From Selaginella moellendorffii (Eukaryota; Streptophyta; Lycopodiopsida; Selaginellales; Selaginellaceae), in NCBI RefSeq assembly GCF_000143415.4, contig NW_003314390.1, positions 24,973-88,972 of the forward strand: a stretch of DNA of 64,000 nt, in the 5' to 3' direction. This document shows, in pieces, positions 22,857-32,047 of the stretch (the first letter of the stretch is position 1; every line of letters starts with the position of its first letter). The position numbers were made by a program, and so were the translations under genes. The notes under the pieces are model-generated. The model made no database searches, had not been told where the DNA came from, and saw only the letters and a program-made list of their open reading frames with translations.

Positions 22857-25221
22857 CTAATTAGCCGCCTCTTCTGTGACCATTTCTTCAATCACTGGCT
22901 GCTCGAGCGGCTTATCTTCATCCATTGGGGCCTCGGATTTCTGGCACAAAAGAGAAGAACATTTGGTGTAAAGAGATTTGGATCCAGAAAACTTAGAAAA
23001 CAAACCTGTTCCAACGCTTCGAGCTTGCTCAGCCTTGCGAACATGTTGCCATAGAGCTTGGCTTCCTTCTTGTTGTATTCTACTTGCTTTTGCTTCAGTG
23101 ACTTGTACTCCATTCTCAAGTCCCTGTAAGATAAACGCGTGAGCCCTGGTTTGATGCAACGCGATTAAACTATCTTACCGGTTTTGTGGATCAATCTCCA
23201 ACGCTTTCTTGATATCAAACTCGGCCAGGTCCAAATCTGCAGTGCGCGTGTAAGCTTGAGCTCTGCGGTAGAGAGCCTTTACGTTCTGCGACTCCAGCTC
23301 AAGCACCTAGAAATTCAAATGTAAGAAAACAGGTAGACAAGCGAGGAGACTCTCTAACCTTCGAGCAGCACTTGATTGCGTCTTTAAACTCGTTGAGCTT
23401 CAGCTTTGACGCAGCGTTGTTCAAGTTGCAAGAGACTTTGAGTGCCTTGGCTTGTTTCTTCTCGTCGTCACTAAAGTTGGAGTCGTAGTCAATAAACTTC
23501 AGGGCCTGAAATCCTTGTCAGGATGCAATTCATAATAGGAGCGATCGCATATTACCTGTTCGTACTTCTTTGAGGCACGAGCAAATTTACCAGCTTTGTA
23601 TAGAACATTGCCCTCGTCCTTACGGACGGTGGCTTCTTGCAGCTTCTCCTCTGCTTTGTGCAAGTCCCACGAGTCCTTTGCCTAAACAGAGCAAGTTAGG
23701 ACCTAGAAAATCACTGCAACGGAGATTACCTTCACAAAAGAGATCATTTCCACCTCATAAACCAGGGTAGAATTGGCAGGAACCAAAGCGAGATCCCGTT
23801 GAGTATCAACGTCTCCAAACCCGTGCTCAGGACCAATGGTAACAACTGCAACTTCTCCTTTCTTCATCGTCGCCACCGCCTTGTCCAACCCATCAATAAC
23901 TTGTTCTGAAAGAACTAAAACAAGTTAGCAACGGAAAACCCAGATTGACAAAAGACCTTCATCAGTTTTAAACTCGAAGGGATCCTCGTCGTCGCCTTTC
24001 TTCTCAAACACAGTGCCGTCCAAAAGCTTGGCCACATACTTGACTGCATTATCATTATCGTTAACAGAGAGCACGAGATGGTTTTAAGAAACTCACTTTT
24101 CACAATGGTTCCATCGTTGGGTTTGTCATGTCCTTCACTCGCCTTGATAATCTTCTTCGTAATTTTGCCATCTTGGCCGATTTTCTCAACAGTTTTCCAA
24201 GATACCAGCTCCAGATCGATAGAAAGTGTGCCCTGCGATTCGCCAAGACCATCTAGACGATCCAACGCATTAGAAACTTAGCTAAACACACACACAAACA
24301 TCTCACATTTCGGCCTCACGGTCAGCAAAGCTTTTTCCCCCTTCATCATCGTCTTGACAGCAATGGCAAGTGCTTCGCAAAAATGACCTGCGTTATCCGA
24401 ACATAGATTAAGCACATCTTCAGCATAACGAACGCGAGTCCTTACCTTGGTGAACATAAAACTCTGCCCCTTCCTCAGGAGACTGTCCAACTACAAGCCC
24501 AGCTTCATTCTTCGCGACGTACTTCACTGAAAGTAGTAGTGCAAGTGAGTCAAGGACCAAAGCCTGTTAGCCAAAAGCATACCAGTCACTTCGTCGAGAT
24601 CTTTCGGCATCTCATATTTTTTTCCCTCGGAAACAATCTTCTTCACCACGCCACCATCCTTGGAGATATCCTTGACGCTGTCCCAAGACAAGAGCTCAAC
24701 GTCAAACTTGAGCGTCGCATTGGGTGGTATGGTTGGCGGCGACCCAGCTTCTCCATAAGCCAAGGCCGGGGGAATGGTGAACACCGCGTTCTCACCCTTC
24801 TTCATTGTCTTAATGCCTTCGTCCCATCCCTTGATAACTTGGCCTACACAAGCACGAAGAAAGAAAAATCAACACCAGATAGAAATCCATAACTCGCTCA
24901 CCTTGCCCAAGCTTGAATGTGAAAGGATCGCCCCTATCCCTGCTCGAATCAAACTTGGATCCATCCAGAAGCGTTCCAGTGTAGTGAACTGCAAGAATCT
25001 ATCAGCATTGCGACGCCAGGGCGAGAGAGAAGAGCGCTACCTTTCACTTCATCGCCAGGCTCTGGCATCTCCCAGCCAGTTCCGGCCTTGACGAGCAGCT
25101 TCTTGAGGCCATTCTTGCCGATCTCTTGCTCCTCGCCGGCCTTGAGCGGAGCCGCCGATGTAGCTTCCATTCCGGCCTCTTCGTCCATACCCGCGTCGGC
25201 AATCTCGAAATCGTCCGCCAT
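22857..25221 (-). CDS. FKBP62: FKBP62/ROF1-type immunophilin (FKBP + TPR)
   Basis: This multidomain peptidyl-prolyl cis-trans isomerase belongs to the plant ROF1/FKBP62-FKBP65 family, which binds HSP90 through its TPR domain and acts in heat-stress responses. About 13 exons with roughly 50-60 bp introns encode an acidic N-terminus ([11 protein letters not shown]) and three FKBP modules. The first is well conserved ([13 protein letters not shown], then [19 protein letters not shown]). The second is shortened, going from LLTVRP almost directly to SIDLELVSW. The third has [21 protein letters not shown]. Three TPR units follow, including [18 protein letters not shown] and [14 protein letters not shown]. 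The tail is [21 protein letters not shown] plus an acidic end. The start at 25221 is the first ATG and gives the family N-terminus. A TATA-like TTTATAAA lies about 45 bp upstream. The gene is head-to-head with cyclin L. Confidence 0.95.
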
Positions 25222-25483
25222 CGCCAGGAAGAGCACACAACACGAGCCCTAAAACTCAACTCCTTTATAAAAGTCGCAATAGATCCGATGGGTAAGTCAC
25301 GTGGCGCGATACAAGCCCTTGGATCTCCAATCCAACGACCCGAGACTAATTAAGATGCCAATATCCATAGCCTTCTAGATGCTTCTGCAGGCATATTCTC
25401 TCCGGCAAGGCATATTCTCCGAGAACCCTAATTGACAGAGCACGAAATATTTCTCGCCGGGCTAGGGTTTTATAGATCGCGCG
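25222..25483. promoter_or_regulatory. Shared bidirectional promoter, FKBP62 / cyclin L
   Basis: 262 bp separates the two divergent start codons. It contains TTTATAAA (25262-25269), usable by the minus-strand gene, and two telo-box-like motifs, AACCCTAAT at about 25425 and CTAGGGTTTTATAG at about 25460, close to the cyclin start. Co-regulation is inference from the spacing. Confidence 0.55.
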
Positions 25484-27029
25484 ATGATTTACACGGCGCT
25501 GGATACATTCTATGTCTCCGAGGAACAGCTCAAGGCCTCGCCTTCGCGCAAGGATGGTGTGGCCGAGGAGACGGAGACAATGCTGCGGCTCTACGGCTGC
25601 GAGCTGATCCAGGAGAGTGGAATCTTGCTCAGATTGCCGCAGGCGGTGATGGCAACGGGCCAAGTCTTGTTCCACAGGTTCTATTGCAAGAAATCCTTCA
25701 CGCGATTCAATGTCAAGGTTTGTAATTTTTTTATCCTCTCCATCTAGGTGAGTCGAGACTGTTTTATCTTTGGTTTGAGTTTCACAGGATGACTGAGTGA
25801 GATTTTCATGGTGTTTTTTTGTAGAGAGTAGCGGCCAGCTGCGTGTGGTTGGCGGCGAAGCTCGAAGAAAGCCCACGAAAGATTCGAGATGTCTTGAGTG
25901 TGTTTCATCGGATGGAATGTAGGCGCGAGAATTATCCTCTCGTGCTACTCGACACAACTTCGAAGGCAAGGATTTCTTTTTCTTTCTTTTGCTTCTCGCT
26001 GTTGTGCTCAAATCGATTTTACAGGCTTACGAGGAAATGAAAGTCGATCTAATAAGAACCGAGCGGCATTTACTGAAAGAGATGGGATTCATTTGTCACG
26101 TCGAGCACCCGCACAAGTTTGTTCTCAATTACTTGCTCCAATTGAAAGCACCTCTCGAGCTCATCCAGGAAGGATGGAATTTGGCCAACGACAGGTAACT
26201 TGCTTTTCCACTTTCCAGTTTTCTTGAGTTTTTGTTTTATGTTCATCTAGCTTGCGGACGACATTGTGTGTGCGTTTCAAAAGCGAAGTTGTGGCATGCG
26301 GGGTGGTTTATGCTGCTGCTCGAAGGTTTCGTTACCCTTTGCCAGAAAATCCTCCGTGGTGGCTCATTTTCCAAGCAGATAAGGCCGAGATTGATGTCGT
26401 ATGCAAAGTTCTTGCTTTTCTGTATCAGCAACCCAAGGCTCACTACGTCGACGTGAGCAAAGGATCAAAGTCGTTCGTTTTGTCAAGCAGTTCATGGGAT
26501 CCTCCTCCAGATGTTCAAGTAAGAAAAACCTTTTACTGATGAGCGGTGTTTGATGATTTAAACTTTTATCAGGGCAAGATCACTGTGAATGGTACCACTG
26601 CTGGTGCTGTTCTTGTCCCGAGTGTGGCTGCTATCGTTTCAGCGGACACCAAAGACGAAGCGCCTCCTATGGCCGATCCAAAAGGAGAAATAGTAGCAGA
26701 AAAGCCTGCTATTGATGGTGAAGGCGTCGAGAAAACAAAGGAGAAAGATGAGAAAGACCGTGAGAAGGAGAGAGAACGAGACGCGAGACGCGATCGAGAT
26801 CGCGAAGAACGGCGAGATAGAGAAAAGAGTAGGGATAGAGAACGGGACCGAGACAGGGAGCGGGACCGGCACAAAGATCGAAGTCATCGAAAGGATAGCA
26901 GACGGGATTACAGTAAGTTCTTCGTCTTCTCTCTCGCAAACTTAACGTTTGGAATTGGTAGCAGGCTACTCGAGTGACAAGTCAAGGTACCATTCGTCCA
27001 GATCAAGTGATCGCCATCGACACCACTGA
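25484..27029 (+). CDS. CYCL1: Cyclin L (arginine-rich cyclin)
   Basis: This L-type cyclin partners CDK11/CDKG-type kinases and works in pre-mRNA splicing and transcription in nuclear speckles. Six exons read cleanly: [16 protein letters not shown] (25484), the cyclin box core [20 protein letters not shown] (exon 2, from about 25825), [20 protein letters not shown] (exon 3), the second cyclin fold LRTTLCVRF...VYAAARR (exon 4), a linker, and a short last exon ending RSSDRHRHH at 27029. The C-terminus has an Arg/Asp/Glu-rich tract (about 26740-26910) in place of classic RS repeats, typical of cyclin L. The last intron splits a codon (GATTACA|GC). The stop lies only 48 bp from the 3' end of the convergent PPR gene, so the transcripts probably overlap. 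Confidence 0.94.
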
Positions 27030-27077
27030 ATCGATACAACGCTTTTGTACGTGTACGTGATTCTTGATTTAAATCCT

Positions 27078-28814
27078 CTAACATCGCTTGACCACTTGTT
27101 GTAAAAGATAAGAACTGTGCAGATTAGTGACACTCAAAACGCTCGTCTCTTCCAAGATGTCCGGAACATAAGGCATGCTCTTGATAAGATCTCGAGCGTC
27201 TTCCAAGTAACCGGCCCTGCAAAGCAAATCAACCATGCAAGCAAAGTGCTGCTTGGTTGGACGAGAAAGATAATCCATTTGCATTGAAACGAAGTAAGAT
27301 CTTCCACACTCCAACTTTCCAGCATACTTGCAAGCGATCAACACACAAACGAAGAACTCATCGTCGGGAACTCCACTTAAGCACCAGCTATGAAACGTAA
27401 AGAACGCCTCCGTGATATGCCCATTATGGGCATACGCTGCCATGAGAGAATTCCATGCTAACAAGCAGCAATGCTGCCATGGTATCGTATCAAAGAATCT
27501 TCTTGCATTGTGGATATGCCCGTTTCGGGCATATGCCGCCACCATGGAACTCCAGGCCAGGGAATCCTTCCATGGAATCCTTGAAAAGAGAAAGTAAGTG
27601 TAGTGCAAGTGACCCTTTCGGGAGTACGCCACCATCAGAGTCGTCCAAGAGATTACATCTTTTTGGAGCTCTGGAATTCGATCAAACACCTCTTTCGCTT
27701 CTTCCAAATGCCCGGCTTGGGCAAATGCCGAGAGAAGACAGTTGCTCACGACTGTGTTGTGCTGCGGGATCTCATCAAACATTTGCTTTGTCTCCTCAAG
27801 TTTTTCATTTTCCGCGTAGCTGTTCATGAGAGAGCTCCACGAAACAGGCTCCCGGATTGGAATCTCGTTTAGGAGTTTTCTAGCTCGATCAAATTGCCGG
27901 TGTTGGGCATAGAGAAGGATCATCCAAGTTACAGAGACTCGATTGTGTTGCGGCATTTTCGCAAACACAAGCTCTGCCTCGCTAGAATTTCCATCTAAAA
28001 CGTAGCATTCCAGGAGTGTGTTCCAGGAGACTATAGTTCTATGTGGCATTTTGTCAAATGTTCTTAAAGCCTCGCAAATATGCCCTGCCCGGGCATATGC
28101 CGCTATCATCGAGTTCCAGGATATAATATCCCACTCTGGAAAGTGGAATAAAAAAATATTCTCAGCATCAAGGATGGATGCTCGGGTATGTGTGTGGAAA
28201 AAGAAAATGGCGCTAAAGGTGATGAGATTCCTCTGTGGAATTCGATCGAACAGCTCCTGGGCTCTATCGAGATGCCCATTCCGAGAATATGCCAGGATCA
28301 TAATGTTCCAGGAAATGATATTGCGCGACGGAATTTGCTGGAAGATGGCCTGGGCATCTTCCAAGAGCTTGTTTTCCGCGTATGATCCGAGCATCGAGTT
28401 CCAGGATGCCAGATCTCTCGCGGGCATCTCGTCGAAGATATCCCTGGCCTGGGAGAGCGATCCCAGCCGGGCGACTGCCGCGAGCATCGAATTCCAGGAG
28501 ATTAGATCCCGTTGCGGCATCGCGTGGAAAACCTCCACTGCCCTGTTCAGCTGATCGTTGTGTGCGTAGGAGGCGAGCATCGCGTTCCAGGCGACGCAAT
28601 TGCGAGTGGGCATCGCGTCGAAGAGGAGCCTTGCTTCGTCCGGATGCCCGTTTTGGGAATACGCGCAGAGCATCATGATCCAGGAGAAATTGTCGCGCGT
28701 GTCGATCGAGATTCCGCGGAAGATCGCCTCTGCCTGCTTCACATTTCCCGATTTCCCGGATGCCTCGATCATCCTGTTGAGCGCCGGCACATCCTGCTCA
28801 AGAACGAAGATCAT
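27078..28814 (-). CDS. Intronless PLS-type pentatricopeptide repeat protein
   Basis: This PPR protein of about 578 residues is predicted to bind organelle RNA sequence-specifically. It consists of about 15 tandem repeats of roughly 31-35 residues with the recurrent core (W)NSMLAAYA(R/H)NGH...A...(F)D(A/E)MP.R(D/N), the S/L-type pattern of plant PLS PPRs. The first in-frame ATG is at 28814; an upstream TTG-initiated extension adds only five residues and is unlikely. It ends soon after the last repeat (DLIKSMPYVPD) with ILEETSVLSVTNL and lacks E and DYW domains. It is therefore either a short-type PLS protein, perhaps needing a DYW partner, or a C-terminally truncated editing factor. The targeting peptide is not obvious. 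It sits 50 bp from the receptor-kinase stop codon and converges on cyclin L. Confidence 0.88.
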   Translation of the reverse strand: MIFVLEQDVPALNRMIEASGKSGNVKQAEAIFRGISIDTRDNFSWIMMLCAYSQNGHPDEARLLFDAMPTRNCVAWNAMLASYAHNDQLNRAVEVFHAMPQRDLISWNSMLAAVARLGSLSQARDIFDEMPARDLASWNSMLGSYAENKLLEDAQAIFQQIPSRNIISWNIMILAYSRNGHLDRAQELFDRIPQRNLITFSAIFFFHTHTRASILDAENIFLFHFPEWDIISWNSMIAAYARAGHICEALRTFDKMPHRTIVSWNTLLECYVLDGNSSEAELVFAKMPQHNRVSVTWMILLYAQHRQFDRARKLLNEIPIREPVSWSSLMNSYAENEKLEETKQMFDEIPQHNTVVSNCLLSAFAQAGHLEEAKEVFDRIPELQKDVISWTTLMVAYSRKGHLHYTYFLFSRIPWKDSLAWSSMVAAYARNGHIHNARRFFDTIPWQHCCLLAWNSLMAAYAHNGHITEAFFTFHSWCLSGVPDDEFFVCVLIACKYAGKLECGRSYFVSMQMDYLSRPTKQHFACMVDLLCRAGYLEDARDLIKSMPYVPDILEETSVLSVTNLHSSYLLQQVVKRC

Positions 28815-28864
28815 TGATCTTGGCGCCAAAAGCTCTATTTAAAAATTAGGGCTCTTGGTTCCAG

Positions 28865-31369
28865 CTAGGGTTCTTGACGATAGGAGAATGTGGTGCCATC
28901 GCCATCCACGGCGATACTGAGAATCCCCGGCGCCTGGACATCGAAATGGAAGGTAAGTGGCGGCGGCTCGATCTCCTCCTCGCTCTCCAGCATTCGTACC
29001 ACTGCATCCATCGTAGGTCTAGCTGCTGGATCTTCTTGCACACACCAAAACGCTGCGTGGATCAAATTCTTCGCCTTTGCCGCGTCGGCCGACGCTCGGA
29101 TGCTCGGATCCACCACTTCCATCGCATTCCCTCTCTGGACTTCCCTCATGGCCCAGGCCGGGAAGTACGTGTCGACCTTGGCGCAATCCAGGTTTCTCCT
29201 CCCGCCGATGAGCTCCAAGAGCACCATCCCATAGCTGTAGACGTCGCATTTCTTGGTCGCTGTGGAGTGCATGAGCCACTCCGGAGCTAGATATCCTGGA
29301 GTTCCTCTCACTCCGGTGAGAACTCCATTCTCATCTTTGTCCATGAGTAGCTTCGCCATGCCAAAGTCCGCCACTTTGGCCTCAAACTTGTCACCCAGGA
29401 GGATGTTTTGTGGCTTGATATCCAAGTGGATGATCGAGTCTCTGGATTCCTCGTGCAAGTAGGCCAGCCCTCGAGCAGTGTCGAGAGCAATGCTGTGTCG
29501 AAGTTTCCAGTCCAGTTTGTTCTTGCTGTCCGAGAAGATCCATCTGTCCAAGGAGCCATTGGGCATGAACTCGTAGACGAGCAGTCTGTGTGAAGCTTCG
29601 GCACAAAAGCCGTGAAGTTTGACGATGTTGATGTGGCTTATGCCTCCCAGGGCCTGGACTTCTGCGATGAATTGTTTCTGTGCGTGTTGGGCGCTGAGTT
29701 TCTTCACAGCTAGCTTCATCTTGTTGTCAAGAACTCCCTCGTACACGGTGCTGTAGCCTCCTTGTCCCAGCACGGTTGTGAATCCTTTGGTGGCGGAGTG
29801 AAGGCCTCGGTATGAGAATTGGAAAGGTGACGCCTCCACACGGGTGAGAAAGCTGCTTAACTCTCTGAGTAAGACGTTTCTTCGATGCAGGGCAGCGAAC
29901 ATCACTGCGAGGATTGTAATAGCAATTGCAGCACTTCCAGAGGTAACTCCGATAACTATATGCTTCGCAGTTTCTGATCTTGGATGGTCCACAGGCACCA
30001 ACCTGGAGTAGTTCTGGTACTTCAGAAAGCCCACCAGCTGGTTCGCCTTGGATGGATCAAGTGTCAAGCTTCCCAGAACGTCTTCCACGTAAAAACAGTT
30101 TTGGAGTGCTCTGTCATAGAAGAATGCAGCGCAGCTGCAAGTGGATTTGCATTCCTCGAGGCATTCTTCCAACGGAGCACCTGTTCTATTCGGAGGATTG
30201 TAGCTGTCGGTGATGTATGAAGTGCCTGCCATGGTGACAAAATCGGTCTCATACCTGGTGCTGCAATTCTGAAGCGAGGACCATTCTGGCCTGGAGCATT
30301 TTTCAGGTACCGAGGTAGTCGAGTTGTTTGTTTCATTGGTGAAGCACTGACACTGCTTTCCTCTCTCAAACAGTCCGTAGCTCCCGCATGGAACCGGTTG
30401 CTGGAAATATTGATCTAAGGTCTCTAGCTGCCAGCTTCCATTGGCGAATTCTCGCCTGAAAGAAACGATGATTCCATCGTTTCCGAACTGGAAATACCTC
30501 ATGGTAGTGTTTCCTGGGAATATTTTTCCGTTCCGGGAGGAGCCGCACGGCTGCTGGTTACCACCTCCACTACTTACAGGTTCGTATGCCAAGCTGATTT
30601 CTCCTGCGGATGATAAACTCACTGCTGTTCTAAATCCTGCGCAGGTTCCAGTGGCTGAGCTTAAACTCGTTCCGGTGAGGCTCCATAACAAGTACGGCTG
30701 TTTTGCCTTTGGAGGGTTGCGCATGTACGCTACCATTCCACTCGGCTCGACTTGTAGGATAAACGGACCTTCGCTTGGATCTGAAGCGTCTTTGTTACTT
30801 ACCAGGACCTGTCCCGTCACTAACTTTTGATTTGGCAGGAGTGCGTTACTCGGATGATCGAAAAACTCCCATACGGTGATCCGAGATTCATTGTAAAGCT
30901 GCAAATTCCCCGAATTCTCGATGCCGATGAACGCAGTGCTTTGCTCTGAGGACCACGCGATAGAACCATTCCTATCGAGCAGCTGCAACCGGCCATCCAC
31001 TCGGGTAAGCATGCAATTCTCAGTTACTGGAATGTCCCGGTTGGCTATCCAGACAGGGGCAGCTGTGGACGAATTGCGAGTGCCAAACATCAATGCCAGG
31101 TAGTACTTGTTTGTTCCGTTGAAGTTCAAGAATGCTAAGCCAAAATTCTCATTGTCGCTGAGCAGAAGTTCGCGTGTTCTTGGAGTCCTGCCTTCCGCGA
31201 CCGCGCTTAGCAAACGATAGCTTCCGGACCTGCCATCACCTGGAGATTCAGGGGCACTCTCATTGATGAAAGTTCTCCATCCCTCGGGTATCGGGTATAG
31301 CTTTCCTTTACATCTTACAATTAACAACGCAAGTCGCAGGAGGAACAACGCAACCACTTGCTGCTTCAT
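28865..31369 (-). CDS. G-type lectin S-receptor-like Ser/Thr kinase (copy 1)
   Basis: A single-exon receptor kinase of about 834 residues at the plasma membrane. From the N-terminus it has a signal peptide (MKQQVVALFLLRLALLIV), a B-lectin domain (VWIANRDIPVTEN near residue 100), and a Cys-rich PAN/apple region (about 380-440, with CSCAAFFYD). A transmembrane helix (IVIGVTSGSAAIAITILAVM, about 480-500) and a kinase domain follow. The kinase has a glycine loop GQGGYSTVYEG, the lysine in LAVKKL, a catalytic loop HLDIKPQN (His-Leu-Asp, so a non-RD kinase), DFGMAK and GTPGYLAPEWL. The Met at 31369 starts the signal peptide; the frame is open further upstream but without another ATG. The ligand is unknown. 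The closest relatives are SD2-5-like kinases. It is head-to-head with the second copy, 678 bp apart. Confidence 0.94.
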   Translation of the reverse strand: MKQQVVALFLLRLALLIVRCKGKLYPIPEGWRTFINESAPESPGDGRSGSYRLLSAVAEGRTPRTRELLLSDNENFGLAFLNFNGTNKYYLALMFGTRNSSTAAPVWIANRDIPVTENCMLTRVDGRLQLLDRNGSIAWSSEQSTAFIGIENSGNLQLYNESRITVWEFFDHPSNALLPNQKLVTGQVLVSNKDASDPSEGPFILQVEPSGMVAYMRNPPKAKQPYLLWSLTGTSLSSATGTCAGFRTAVSLSSAGEISLAYEPVSSGGGNQQPCGSSRNGKIFPGNTTMRYFQFGNDGIIVSFRREFANGSWQLETLDQYFQQPVPCGSYGLFERGKQCQCFTNETNNSTTSVPEKCSRPEWSSLQNCSTRYETDFVTMAGTSYITDSYNPPNRTGAPLEECLEECKSTCSCAAFFYDRALQNCFYVEDVLGSLTLDPSKANQLVGFLKYQNYSRLVPVDHPRSETAKHIVIGVTSGSAAIAITILAVMFAALHRRNVLLRELSSFLTRVEASPFQFSYRGLHSATKGFTTVLGQGGYSTVYEGVLDNKMKLAVKKLSAQHAQKQFIAEVQALGGISHINIVKLHGFCAEASHRLLVYEFMPNGSLDRWIFSDSKNKLDWKLRHSIALDTARGLAYLHEESRDSIIHLDIKPQNILLGDKFEAKVADFGMAKLLMDKDENGVLTGVRGTPGYLAPEWLMHSTATKKCDVYSYGMVLLELIGGRRNLDCAKVDTYFPAWAMREVQRGNAMEVVDPSIRASADAAKAKNLIHAAFWCVQEDPAARPTMDAVVRMLESEEEIEPPPLTFHFDVQAPGILSIAVDGDGTTFSYRQEP

Positions 31370-31469
31370 GAGGAGACCCTCTCTGGATCCTTTTTTCTGG
31401 ATAGGGAACACACGTTCTCCGCTTGCAAGCTCCAGGAAAACGTGTAGCGACAGTAGCGTGGCGACCTTT

Positions 31470-32004
31470 CGGGCTTTCAGGGACTAGACTTGACTTGGTT
31501 CTTCGGGCTTCGGATTCACTAACGAGAAGAAGCTAAGTTTGGATTGCTTTTTTTCTTTGACTCCTGTTGTGTTTGTGAAGGATGTGACATCCCGTGAGTA
31601 CCATTCAAATTTCATGTAAAGTTAGCTTCGTCTTTGCAAGGTCAATTTTACCTGTCCTGTTTTTCTTCTCCCGCCTGCAATTTCTGTCCTGTCCAGACTT
31701 TCAGGAACTAGACTTGACTGTTTCTTTCGGGCTTCGGATTGACTAAGTGGAAGGAGAAGAAGATAGACCTTGTTTATAGCAATTCAGATTTCATGTATCA
31801 GCTAATTTAGCTTCGTCTGTGCAGGGATTGCTGGCACAAAGTAGAGGATCCGCTTGAAACACAGGTCAATTTTACCTTATCGTATCGTGTCATGTTTTTC
31901 TTCTGCAATTTCTGTCCTGTCCAGACTTTCAGGAACTAGACTTGACTGGAAGTGAGGCTGTTTCTTTCGGGCTTGGAATTGACTAAGTCGAAGGAGAAGA
32001 AGCA
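31470..32004 (+). repeat. Tandem repeats between the two receptor kinases
   Basis: A unit of about 230 bp occurs slightly more than twice. GTCCAGACTTTCAGGAACTAG recurs at about 31690 and 31920. The following block GGGCTTCGGATTGACTAAG recurs near 31730 and 31965, with a third, shorter copy near 31480-31530. The blocks ATTTCATGTA...TTAGCTTCGTCT and GGTCAATTTTACC also recur. The repeats fill most of the shared promoter region, so both genes could be affected. Confidence 0.75.
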
Positions 32005-32047
32005 GAATCAACTTACAGCTCTAGCAAATCAACAGAGCCCTCTGCAG

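Noticed and set aside
26569-26939. Ser/Arg- and Leu-rich frames opposite cyclin L
   Set aside because: Mirror frames of the Arg/Asp/Glu-rich tail of cyclin L.
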